Shown here one piece after another: positions 1-7,118 of a DNA stretch of 24,841 nucleotides. A program made the translations under genes and the position numbers. A model generated the notes under the pieces. The model worked only from the letters and a program-made list of their open reading frames with translations, did no database searches and was not told the origin of the DNA. This stretch comes from Euryarchaeota archaeon UBA596 (lineage in GTDB: Archaea; Thermoplasmatota; Poseidoniia; Poseidoniales; Poseidoniaceae), in the NCBI GenBank assembly GCA_002498205.1, contig DAGQ01000034.1, positions 1 through 24,841 of the forward strand. The letters run 5' to 3'. How positions within the stretch are numbered: position 1 is the first letter of the stretch; every line of letters begins with the position of its first letter.

Positions 1-102
1 AGCTGCTGCCTTCTTAGCTGCATTTGCCTTTCTTGTTGCTGCTGCCTTCTTGGCTGCTGCAGATTTTTTACCATTTTTTGAATTTGATTTTTTTGCTGCC
101 AA
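1..102 (-). CDS. Lys/Ala-rich histone H1-like protein, N-terminal part (partial)
   Basis: Read on the minus strand from a TTG at 102, the frame stays open to the window edge and encodes 34 residues made almost entirely of Ala and Lys (begins MAAKKSNSKNGKKSAAAKKA). This composition is typical of histone H1-like or HU-tail DNA-binding domains that neutralise DNA charge. The repetitive GCA/AAG codons form an imperfect AlaLysLys pattern. No ATG lies in frame upstream; another TTG lies 33 nt upstream, so the start is uncertain. The gene continues beyond the window, so it cannot be told whether a folded domain follows. A DNA-compaction role is inferred from composition only; Lys/Ala-rich extensions also occur on ribosomal and topoisomerase proteins. 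Confidence 0.55.
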   Translation of the reverse strand, partial: MAAKKSNSKNGKKSAAAKKAAATRKANAAKKAAA

Positions 103-171
103 CTTAATCCCCTGTGATACGTGGGTGAAGTACAAACGTATGAATTTGGTGTTAAAAAGAACAACAACGTC

Positions 172-179
172 TTATTTAA
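172..179 (+). promoter_or_regulatory. TATA box for the gene starting at 198
   Basis: TTATTTAA is centred about 22 nt before the GTG at 198. This fits an archaeal TATA box driving a leaderless or nearly leaderless transcript. The same spacing recurs at several other genes in the window. Confidence 0.5.
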
Positions 180-197
180 TTCCAGTATGGACACAAT

Positions 198-1040
198 GTG
201 TCTGATATAGAATACTCACTAGTGGGTTCACACCCAGAAACTAGTATACTATGGATGCAGGTAAAAAATGGCAAACCACAAATGAAATGTATTGATGGTT
301 TATTACGTCCAAATGAGTATCCTGAAAAAGGAAGTAAAATTTTACTTGGAGATGTTACTTCAACTTTAATTAAAATTAGTGGACCTCACGATAGTATTCA
401 ATTTACTAATCCACCTTCTTTTGATGAACAAAGATGGTCTTTAGAACTTATTTCATCTGAATTAAATATCAATATTGAAAGTTTTCCATATTGGGGTTTT
501 GGATTATTTTCTAGTTGTTACCTAAATAAAGTCGAATTAAAGGGTAGTTTGATTAGAAGAGCGAAACTAATTTTTGATCTTGTTGCTTCACTCGGTAGAA
601 ATCCTTGGGAGCCTAAATTTACTTTTTTCTGGGAGAAAGTTACAAAAAATGGGACTAGTAAGCATAGAGATGAATGGTTAAAATTATTAAATTTTGCAAA
701 AAATGGAATGGAAGAAGAAATAGAAGAAATTAATTCTAGATACTTAATAGTTGAAAAAAACACAAAAGAGGCGAAATTATTTCCTCCCGGCTGGGACCAA
801 GAAAATTCAAAAATGAGCCTAAAAGAAGTGAAAAAACATATTGAAATCGCAAGACAGGCACTACATGACCAAAATGCGGGCGGACTAAAACGTGCTTTAG
901 ATAGAGCTGAAGCTAAATTAATAGAGGCTGACCCACTGGTAGGTCTACAAAATGAGGAGTTGCTTCAGGGTCAAAATTTAGAAACATTAGAAATTGACAA
1001 TATTCCATTCCTTGATTTGGTTAATGATGAAGAAGAATAA
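198..1040 (+). CDS. Conserved-looking cytoplasmic protein of unknown function
   Basis: This 280-residue protein starts at GTG. It has no signal peptide or membrane segment. Residues 1-130 look like a mixed alpha/beta fold with several aromatic patches (for example FPYWGFGLF). Residues about 160-250 are rich in Glu, Lys and Ala and probably helical or coiled coil, and the tail ends in an acidic DDEEE-like run. I do not recognise the family. The start is supported by the TATA element at 172-179 and by absence of a longer in-frame start. A perfect 6-bp inverted repeat (190-202) overlaps the start codon. It is followed 49 nt downstream by the Sec61-beta gene on the same strand, which has its own promoter-like sequence. 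No function is proposed. Confidence 0.8.
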   Translation: MSDIEYSLVGSHPETSILWMQVKNGKPQMKCIDGLLRPNEYPEKGSKILLGDVTSTLIKISGPHDSIQFTNPPSFDEQRWSLELISSELNINIESFPYWGFGLFSSCYLNKVELKGSLIRRAKLIFDLVASLGRNPWEPKFTFFWEKVTKNGTSKHRDEWLKLLNFAKNGMEEEIEEINSRYLIVEKNTKEAKLFPPGWDQENSKMSLKEVKKHIEIARQALHDQNAGGLKRALDRAEAKLIEADPLVGLQNEELLQGQNLETLEIDNIPFLDLVNDEEE

Positions 1041-1050
1041 TTACACGTCT

Positions 1051-1060
1051 ATTTGATATA
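1051..1060 (+). promoter_or_regulatory. TATA-like element upstream of secG
   Basis: ATTTGATATA sits about 35 nt before the ATG at 1090, in the 49-nt gap after the preceding gene. It would give a short leader of about 10 nt. Confidence 0.35.
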
Positions 1061-1089
1061 GGGGGAGTAAGTCGGGGAATTCTGAGAAT

Positions 1090-1290
1090 ATGGCCGGCAA
1101 GAAGGAAAAGGGTAGTGGTATTCAACAAGCAGCTGGTCTGATTAGATATTTTGATGAAGAGTCCGAAGATGCTTGGAAAATTAGTAAAACTCAAGTTTAT
1201 GTTGCCTGTTTAGTACTTGGGGGCGGAGTATATTTACTCAACCACGGAGTATTACAATTTATTTGGAGTGCAATAAGTAGTTTATTTTAA
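1090..1290 (+). CDS. secG: Preprotein translocase Sec61-beta subunit (archaeal SecG)
   Basis: A 66-residue protein of the archaeal Sec61-beta family, the small tail-anchored partner of SecY and SecE in the membrane protein-conducting channel. The N-terminal part is charged and glycine-rich and contains the family signature AGLIRYFDEE (about residues 15-24). A short polar linker follows (ISKTQVYVA), then one membrane helix at about residues 38-62, which ends the protein. Length and layout match the family, which has a cytosolic N-terminus and a C-terminal anchor. The ATG start follows a TATA-like element. The stop codon at 1288-1290 directly abuts the stop of the convergent gene at 1291, leaving no room for a separate terminator. 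The identification is secure on motif and architecture. Confidence 0.92.
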   Translation: MAGKKEKGSGIQQAAGLIRYFDEESEDAWKISKTQVYVACLVLGGGVYLLNHGVLQFIWSAISSLF

Positions 1291-1680
1291 TTAAACAGTT
1301 AAAGGTTCTATTTCTACAACTTGTTCACATTTATTTGCTAATTCATTTGCTGCAGCTACTGCGGTTTGAAAATCCAAAGTCATACAAATTTCAAATGGTT
1401 CACAATTTTGTTCATGAAGCATCAATCTATAAGATGCATCAAGATTTTTACTTATGTGTAAATTCTGCCAAATCCATTCATCATTTTCCATTGTCAGTAA
1501 TAATGATTGATTCATCATATAATTCCCAACTGATCTAGCAAATTTTGCTCTTTCTGCTAATACTGCAATTGTTCTATCATGATTATTCATTCTTGCTAAC
1601 AAAGGATGTGCTCTTGGAACTATTTTTTTATCTTTTATTCTACCTTCGCGAAACGCTCTTCCCATCTTTTTCCCATCCAT
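1291..1680 (-). CDS. Small protein of unknown function
   Basis: This 129-residue protein is basic at the N-terminus (MDGKKMGRAFREGRIKDKK) and neutral to acidic at the C-terminus. It has no signal peptide or membrane helix. The middle has an Ala-rich helix (about residues 38-52), a segment with two Trp residues (about 66-72) and a likely second helix near residues 103-116. I recognise no family. The ATG is supported by a TATA-like element on the minus strand at 1715-1723, giving a leader of roughly 12 nt. It converges with secG with no spacer. It lies downstream of the CcmF-like gene on the same strand, with about 70 nt between them, so read-through co-transcription is possible. Confidence 0.72.
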   Translation of the reverse strand: MDGKKMGRAFREGRIKDKKIVPRAHPLLARMNNHDRTIAVLAERAKFARSVGNYMMNQSLLLTMENDEWIWQNLHISKNLDASYRLMLHEQNCEPFEICMTLDFQTAVAAANELANKCEQVVEIEPLTV

Positions 1681-1714
1681 TGGACTTATGTCCGATTTTT
1701 TCTCGTCTCAATTA

Positions 1715-1723
1715 CTTTATATG
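1715..1723 (-). promoter_or_regulatory. TATA-like element for the gene at 1291-1680
   Basis: On the minus strand this reads ACATATAAAG. It is centred about 38 nt before the ATG at 1680, which would give a short 5' leader. Confidence 0.35.
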
Positions 1724-1751
1724 TTTAAGGGGAGAAAAATAACAAATGTTA

Positions 1752-3110
1752 TCATTTCACTAGTTTATTTAACTTAGACAATTGGATATTATTTATTTCC
1801 ATTAAGGTGAGGCAACAAATACTGATAAGAGGTAAAACAATCTTCAAATCTGAAAAGGTAATCATCATTAAACATAATGATACTATACTAACAATTGAGG
1901 TGATTATATTTACAACTTTTATTTTCTTGTTTAACATTATTGTCGATTCAATTATCATTGGTAAAGTTAGGGATAAAAACAAGGCTATAATCCATCCATT
2001 TAACAAACTTAATGAAATTAAAGAAGAATTAATACAACTGATCATAATTCCAACAAAAAGCCCATATCTCCATCCATGTAATTCGGGTCTAGAACGATCA
2101 TCTAATCCAATAATTGGTAATAAACTAAAAATTAATGCGAATAAAAGAATCGGGAATAATTCATACAGTAATTCATAAAATATACTTATAAGACTCCAAT
2201 TTGGATATAAAGTTATGATACTTGAGAAAATTAAACAACAAAAACCAATTAAGATACTGATTGCTAAACCCATTGATCTATTTTTTCCAGCTGGGACTAA
2301 AGAATCTATTTTATCAGAATAATAAATAATGTTTGGAACAAAAGAACATAACATCAAAATTGTAACAATTGTACCTAAACGAATAATTTCTAATTCCGAA
2401 AATATATCCGTATTCCATACATTTTTTGCTAGAGGAATAAGGGCATCCAGAGGTCCAATTAAAATTGAAAGCATTCCGAAAACACCTAATGCTAAAAGTA
2501 TCTGCTTAGAATATTTTTCAGAGGGTTTTAATTCCATTGCATGTGGCCCAAAACCGATTATTAATCCAAAAATTAATGAGGCTAAAAATCCATTATTTGC
2601 TGATTTAACCAATAAATTTTCACTTACGGGGATAAAATCACCATCAATTAGCATTTCAAATGTTTGTTCAGGCAATATTCCAGTTAAACAAATAATCCAT
2701 AATAAAGAAAACCAACGATCAACCATATCTCTATTTCTTATCTTAATCGCTTTAAGTAAAATTATATGAGTGATTAATATTACACACATCAACATTATTG
2801 AAGCACCATCATAACCTGCAAATAAAGAAAGAAGGCGGTACATTATACTCGATTCGGGACTTAAGTGGTAAGCAACGTGTATATGTGAAGGATTTAGAAA
2901 AATATGTGCTATAGCATATCTAAAAAATAGAATGAAAAATAATATGATTGGAGTCCATCTTAAAACCAATTCTACACTGTTTAATTTATTATTATTCCAA
3001 TTCCTTGAAAGAAGTAAATTTCTAAGAGGAGAAGAAAATAATAATACAAAACAACTTAGTAAAGAAAATGCTACAATTAAATTCACAAATGAGCTTTCGA
3101 TTGTCTCCAT
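1752..3110 (-). CDS. Polytopic membrane protein, possibly a degenerate CcmF-like heme-handling protein
   Basis: A 452-residue, very hydrophobic protein with roughly 12 membrane helices and short polar loops. Residues 75-110 run AYHLSPESS then YRLLSLFAGYDGASIML. This order resembles the N-terminal part of CcmF/NrfE (YVA...., then YR....WG.HEGSLLLW), the heme-lyase subunit of cytochrome c maturation system I. A polar stretch near residues 153-170 and the GFGP segment near 186-189 sit where CcmF has its next conserved loop and helix. However, the tryptophan-rich WWD heme-binding loop expected in CcmF is not visible, and the protein is about 200 residues shorter than typical CcmF. The alternative is an unrelated polytopic protein. 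It is divergent from the NSUN-like gene, with a 93-nt shared upstream region. The membrane assignment is firm; the CcmF link is tentative. Confidence 0.6.
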   Translation of the reverse strand: METIESSFVNLIVAFSLLSCFVLLFSSPLRNLLLSRNWNNNKLNSVELVLRWTPIILFFILFFRYAIAHIFLNPSHIHVAYHLSPESSIMYRLLSLFAGYDGASIMLMCVILITHIILLKAIKIRNRDMVDRWFSLLWIICLTGILPEQTFEMLIDGDFIPVSENLLVKSANNGFLASLIFGLIIGFGPHAMELKPSEKYSKQILLALGVFGMLSILIGPLDALIPLAKNVWNTDIFSELEIIRLGTIVTILMLCSFVPNIIYYSDKIDSLVPAGKNRSMGLAISILIGFCCLIFSSIITLYPNWSLISIFYELLYELFPILLFALIFSLLPIIGLDDRSRPELHGWRYGLFVGIMISCINSSLISLSLLNGWIIALFLSLTLPMIIESTIMLNKKIKVVNIITSIVSIVSLCLMMITFSDLKIVLPLISICCLTLMEINNIQLSKLNKLVK

Positions 3111-3157
3111 TAAAACAATCTAAGAAGAACCAGTTATTCAAACAAACCTAAAGAGAG

Positions 3158-3166
3158 TATTTTATG
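3158..3166. promoter_or_regulatory. Possible TATA element in the divergent intergenic region
   Basis: TATTTTATG lies in the 93-nt gap between the CcmF-like gene (minus) and the methyltransferase gene (plus). It is AT-rich in both orientations and 40-50 nt from each start codon. It may serve one or both directions. Confidence 0.3.
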
Positions 3167-3203
3167 AGTTGGTTTAACTCGGAAATTCAAATAGGGATAA
3201 ATT

Positions 3204-4847
3204 ATGCAACGAAATGAATCGAATTCTGATTTTATTCAAGTTGCTAAAAATTCTGCAATTACAAGATTAGTAGATAAATTAGATTATGATTTAGATAAAT
3301 GGATAGAGTTTAGCACAATACCTTTGCCTGAGACCATTAGAGTAAATCCAATACATCAAGACTACAAATGGACTATTTCAAAATTAAATGATTTAGGGGG
3401 TAAAAGAATAAATTGGGTTGGTAAAAATACGCTCGGATTTCAAATGCCTTGGATTAAAGGCGGAGCTGAAGATCCAGAAATTAAAAAATTATTACAATCA
3501 ATGCATAATTCTGGAAGGCACACTCGTCAAGAAGCGGTCTCAATGATACCTGCTGAACTAATTAATCCTAAACCTGGGGAAAAAATTCTAGATTCTTGCG
3601 CCGCACCTGGTTCAAAAACCACACAAATTGCAGAATTAGCAAAAGATGATGCTGCAATCATTGCAAATGAACCAAATAAAGGGAGAATGAATATGTTGGT
3701 AACAAATAGATCTCGCCTAGGATTAAGATCAATTGCAATTACACAACACGATGCTAGAAATTTTCCGAGGGTGCCTCAACCAGGATTTGATAGTATTCTC
3801 GTTGATGTACCTTGCAGCGGCACTGGAACAATTAGGAAAAACAAAGGCCTTTGGTGGAATTGGAAACCTAACATCTCTAAATCATTACATAAACTTCAAT
3901 TAAAAATTTCAGAAAGGTGTGCTTCTTTACTAAAACCTGGCGGAAAGATGGTATATTCTACTTGTTCAATAGATCCTCTTGAAAACGAAATAATTGTAAC
4001 TAAATTATTAGAAAAATATGAATGGTTAGAACTTGAGAAGATAGATGTTAATGAAAAACTTCCAGGGCTAAAATATAATTCTGGAATTGAAGATTTTGAA
4101 CCATTTATTGAAGAAAATACTTTCATTAATAATCCAATTGAGAAATCAATTTCACAATTGAAAAATTGTATTAGAATTAATCCGAGTCAAAATAATTCGG
4201 GGGGGTTTTTTATTGCTGTTTTTCGCCATATAGGGGAAGGAGAAAATGCGTATAGTCTGAATTATAAAGATGATTGGCCAATTGGAAAAAAGGTATTGGA
4301 AAATGATCACGGTTCTCCCAAGCCATTAACTGAAAAAAGAAAGGAGGTGTTGGAAGAAGAATGGGGGAATTGGAATGGCTTTAAAGGAACATTATGGGAA
4401 AGGGGTAGAACCATAATTGAAGCTAGCAAAACCCTGGGGGAATATTTTTTTGAGCCATCGAGAATTGATGGAGCAGGGCTCCAACTACCTGGAAATCATT
4501 GGCACCCACTAAAAGTTAGACAATTGGGTAGAGTTGGATTTAAAGATTCAAATTCTCAGGCAATTAGGCCAAAAGCAGAACTCTTAAGGGGTCATTTTTC
4601 ATATCCTGAAAAACACATTTTTAAGGTTAAACAGGAATTATTGATTAGGTTATTAGATGAAAATGTGATTCCTATTGAAGAATTAAATGAGGATTTTAAT
4701 AATGAACGCAAGGGTTCAATACTGCTTGATATAAATTGGATTAATGGTAGGAGATTGATACCTGCATGGCTTGGAACCGGGCTTAGATTACTATTAGACG
4801 AACATGAAAAAATGATTTTACAAAACCAAAGAGAGGATTTAATTTGA
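3204..4847 (+). CDS. NSUN2/Trm4-like tRNA (cytosine-5-)-methyltransferase
   Basis: A 547-residue SAM-dependent RNA m5C methyltransferase of the NOL1/NOP2/Sun family. Visible motifs: RQEAVSMIP before the SAM site (residues 108-116); motif I DSCAAPGSKTTQ (130-141); an acidic NEP at 155-157; HDARNF (182-187); motif IV DVPCSGTGTIRKN with Cys204; and motif VI YSTCSIDPLENE with catalytic Cys254. Both cysteines of the two-cysteine mechanism are present. The RQEAVSMIP and RKN...W signatures resemble eukaryotic NSUN2/Trm4. The protein also has a long C-terminal part (about 350-547) that most archaeal members lack; it contains a basic region and may bind RNA. The ATG at 3204 is the first good start. 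The stop overlaps the next gene's TTG (TTGA), indicating translational coupling. The tRNA substrate is inferred from the family. Confidence 0.9.
   Translation: MQRNESNSDFIQVAKNSAITRLVDKLDYDLDKWIEFSTIPLPETIRVNPIHQDYKWTISKLNDLGGKRINWVGKNTLGFQMPWIKGGAEDPEIKKLLQSMHNSGRHTRQEAVSMIPAELINPKPGEKILDSCAAPGSKTTQIAELAKDDAAIIANEPNKGRMNMLVTNRSRLGLRSIAITQHDARNFPRVPQPGFDSILVDVPCSGTGTIRKNKGLWWNWKPNISKSLHKLQLKISERCASLLKPGGKMVYSTCSIDPLENEIIVTKLLEKYEWLELEKIDVNEKLPGLKYNSGIEDFEPFIEENTFINNPIEKSISQLKNCIRINPSQNNSGGFFIAVFRHIGEGENAYSLNYKDDWPIGKKVLENDHGSPKPLTEKRKEVLEEEWGNWNGFKGTLWERGRTIIEASKTLGEYFFEPSRIDGAGLQLPGNHWHPLKVRQLGRVGFKDSNSQAIRPKAELLRGHFSYPEKHIFKVKQELLIRLLDENVIPIEELNEDFNNERKGSILLDINWINGRRLIPAWLGTGLRLLLDEHEKMILQNQREDLI
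4833..4836 (+). promoter_or_regulatory. Shine-Dalgarno for the TTG start at 4844
   Basis: GAGG lies 7 nt upstream of the TTG that overlaps the preceding stop codon. It supports this unusual start for the thioredoxin-like gene. Confidence 0.5.
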
Positions 4848-6088
4848 TAAAGAGAAATAAATTAATAGTAAATATTTTATTATTTTTATTCCTAATTTCA
4901 ATTTTTTCTTCTATTGCTATAGCAGAAACTAATTCCAAAGTATTAGCTACTAAATCCATAAAATTTGAAAAAGAGGCTGTATTAATTGAATGGTTTAGTT
5001 CTACAAACTGTGATGAATGTAGAGAATTCGAAAATAATCATTTAAACACAGAATATGCGTGGATAAATTGGTTTAATTCTGAAAATGACCAAATAAATAA
5101 TTTTGCAAGGGATGACACCAATCGTAGATTAAATCAATTAAATGAGTCTGAATTCCCCCTTCTAATCGTAGATGGAGAGGTTAAAAAATTAAATATAAAC
5201 GATAATATTGAAACATGGGATGAATTATTAGAAAACTCAATAGAAAATACATTAGGGAAAAATCTTGTAAATTTTTCTTTAAATATAGATCTTATTGATT
5301 CTACTAATGACAATAAAGCTAATGAAATTAAATTACATGGTGAAATTACAACATTATCTGATTTGCATAATGATACTGCAATACATATACATCTTATAGA
5401 AAATATTGCTGATTCTGATGGATCTGGTGCAAGGCCCCCCATAACTAATGTTTTACGGGAATGGATCCCAAAAACAGATTTTTCAGTTAAAATGGGAAAT
5501 ACCACAGAATGGGAATATAGTTTATCAGAAACATATTTAGATAGTGCAAATATAAATTTGAATGAGGGTGATTCGAGTAGATATTCAATTGTAATCTCTG
5601 TTCATGGAGAAGAGAGTAGAAATGAATCGATAATGCGTGTTTTAAGCGTAAACAAAACTACATTACCATCCATTCATGGGCAAGAGGAGTGGTCAAATTT
5701 CCCATTAATTATTCTTGGAAATATAATTATTTTAGTCGGTATTTGCTTTATAATTATTCAAGAAAGAATTAGAGAAAATGGATTGCCGATGCTTGAAGGC
5801 AAAATTTTACATTCAAAACAAAATGAAAAAGAAATAAACATTAATATTAAAACTGGCAATAAAAAAGTTGAAATTTTGGATGTTAATGTTAACAAGGGTT
5901 GGCGTATTTCAAAATTAAAAAAATTACCACTAATCACCGCTAAATCCGATTTTGATTTCAAATTTAAAGTTACGTCTAAATCCGGAAATATTGAAGAAAA
6001 TCCATTGCAAATAACCGTAAAAACTGATGTTGATGATCTAGGGCAGTGGATGATGGATATTGATATGATTTCAGAAAAAAATGAATAA
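4844..6088 (+). CDS. Membrane-anchored thioredoxin-fold protein (CDEC motif)
   Basis: A 414-residue protein with a signal peptide (residues 1-28, cleavage near AIAE). The next part resembles a thioredoxin fold: the strand VLIEWFSSTNCDECREFE carries a CxxC pair (Cys56, Cys59), and ESEFPLLIVDG has the expected cis-proline (Pro105). A beta-rich region (about 140-270) has several possible N-glycosylation sequons. One membrane helix (about 286-305) follows, then a basic stretch (QERIR) and a 100-residue C-terminal domain predicted to be cytoplasmic. The active site therefore faces outward, as for disulfide reductases or oxidases of exported proteins, including those acting on CuA or CxxCH cysteines. 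The substrate is unknown. It overlaps the methyltransferase gene by four bases and is probably co-transcribed with it. Confidence 0.78.
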   Translation: MIKRNKLIVNILLFLFLISIFSSIAIAETNSKVLATKSIKFEKEAVLIEWFSSTNCDECREFENNHLNTEYAWINWFNSENDQINNFARDDTNRRLNQLNESEFPLLIVDGEVKKLNINDNIETWDELLENSIENTLGKNLVNFSLNIDLIDSTNDNKANEIKLHGEITTLSDLHNDTAIHIHLIENIADSDGSGARPPITNVLREWIPKTDFSVKMGNTTEWEYSLSETYLDSANINLNEGDSSRYSIVISVHGEESRNESIMRVLSVNKTTLPSIHGQEEWSNFPLIILGNIIILVGICFIIIQERIRENGLPMLEGKILHSKQNEKEININIKTGNKKVEILDVNVNKGWRISKLKKLPLITAKSDFDFKFKVTSKSGNIEENPLQITVKTDVDDLGQWMMDIDMISEKNE

Positions 6089-6134
6089 ATGAACAATATA
6101 ATTGATAAAAAATATGCAAATGTTCAAACAGGGG

Positions 6135-6144
6135 ATAGATATAC
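6135..6144 (+). promoter_or_regulatory. TATA box for the Lrp/AsnC gene
   Basis: ATAGATATAC is centred about 22 nt before the ATG at 6163. This is the same leaderless-type spacing as at 172-179. Confidence 0.45.
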
Positions 6145-6162
6145 ACTCAATATAGTGGAAAG

Positions 6163-6621
6163 ATGTTACTAGATGAAATTGATCGTAAATTAATTGAAGC
6201 ATTAATGAATAATAGCAGAGCATCTATGCGTCAATTAGCTACTGAATTAAATGTAGCACTTGGGACTATTGGAAATCGATTAAAAAAACTTGAACAGGAC
6301 AAGATCATAAAAGGATATAATGTAATTCTTGATCCATCTAAAGTTGGTTGGGAAATGACAGTTATTGTTGGTTTAAGAATAACAAAAGGAAGAATGATTG
6401 AAGTTCAAAGAAGAATTGCAGAAGATCCTCGTGTTTTTCTGGTATACGATGTCACAGGAGATTATGATAGTTTTGTGGTTGCTAAGGTTCAAGACACTGA
6501 AGATTTAAACGACTTGACAAAGGGAGTATTAACTTCAGAAGGTATTGAACGTTCACTAACTCATGTAGTTCTTAACACTGTTAAAGAAACTACAATTAAA
6601 TTGCCTAAATCTAGACTTTAA
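6163..6621 (+). CDS. Lrp/AsnC family transcriptional regulator
   Basis: A 152-residue protein with the standard two-domain layout. The N-terminal winged helix-turn-helix (LDEIDRKLIEALMNNSRAS, then a recognition helix near residues 33-45) matches AsnC-type HTH. The C-terminal RAM ligand-binding domain (about 64-145) carries the usual strand-helix pattern and a VTGDYDSFVVAKV segment typical of effector or oligomer contacts. These proteins form octamers and bind amino acids or other small molecules to control genes. It has its own TATA-type promoter and stands alone, converging by four bases with the Toprim gene. Its targets are not evident; autoregulation is common in the family, and the oxidase operon begins about 500 nt downstream. 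Confidence 0.93.
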   Translation: MLLDEIDRKLIEALMNNSRASMRQLATELNVALGTIGNRLKKLEQDKIIKGYNVILDPSKVGWEMTVIVGLRITKGRMIEVQRRIAEDPRVFLVYDVTGDYDSFVVAKVQDTEDLNDLTKGVLTSEGIERSLTHVVLNTVKETTIKLPKSRL

Positions 6622-7082
6622 TTCATTAATTCTAATAATTCATTTAAAATAAACCTAATTCCTTCTACTGTTTTAGTCCTTCCATTCAAAGTTCTAATCA
6701 ATTCGTTACGCAATGTTTCATCTACGCTTTTATCCATGGATAAAAAAATTTGTACTAATTTTTTTTGAAGTCTTTTTCCTGTACGGTCCCAATCCATCAA
6801 AATGGATAATGTCGGCTTTTTATTTTCAAATATTAATTGATATTTTTCTAATAGGTGTGTTGCCAATTTTTCTAAACTCCACCCTCTATTCAATATTTCT
6901 ATTGGGCCTGAAAAACCTAATTCTAACAAAAAATCCTTATCTCTTTTTCCTTCAACAAGTATAGGCAATCCATCTTTATTACTCTCTTTAAAATCCTCGA
7001 AAACTTTGGCAATTTTAATTAGCCATTTTTTAGAAAATTTGGAAGGCATAAACGATTCTCTCTCTATATTACATCTCGCCAT
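6618..7082 (-). CDS. Toprim domain protein (UPF0292-like)
   Basis: A 154-residue stand-alone Toprim protein. The first Toprim motif is ILVEGKRDKDFL (catalytic Glu44). The second is SILMDWDRTGKRL with the DxD pair Asp97 and Asp99. Both are laid out as in archaeal UPF0292 proteins and in the Toprim core of RNase M5 and DnaG. A C-terminal helical region with a VEG triad (about residues 138-140) also fits UPF0292. The function is unproven, but Mg-dependent nucleic-acid chemistry is expected. The start is ambiguous: ATG 7082 gives the longest frame, but an internal ATG at 7049 is preceded by a TATA-like TAATATA and a purine-rich run, and would give a 143-residue protein. Its stop overlaps the Lrp gene's stop. 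Confidence 0.85.
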   Translation of the reverse strand: MARCNIERESFMPSKFSKKWLIKIAKVFEDFKESNKDGLPILVEGKRDKDFLLELGFSGPIEILNRGWSLEKLATHLLEKYQLIFENKKPTLSILMDWDRTGKRLQKKLVQIFLSMDKSVDETLRNELIRTLNGRTKTVEGIRFILNELLELMN

Positions 7083-7088
7083 TTATTA
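7082..7088 (+). promoter_or_regulatory. TATA-like element upstream of the cox operon
   Basis: TTTATTA is centred about 34 nt before the TTG start of coxB at 7119, inside the 36-nt gap after the divergent Toprim gene. A leader of about 8 nt would follow. Confidence 0.4.
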
Positions 7089-7118
7089 CTTGTTGTTAGG
7101 CCCTATGTAGAATCGTAC

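Noticed and set aside
1807..2769. Two plus-strand open frames (123 and 146 residues) over the CcmF-like gene
   Set aside because: The minus-strand frame is longer, has a clear membrane-protein pattern and covers both. The plus frames show no coherent protein features.
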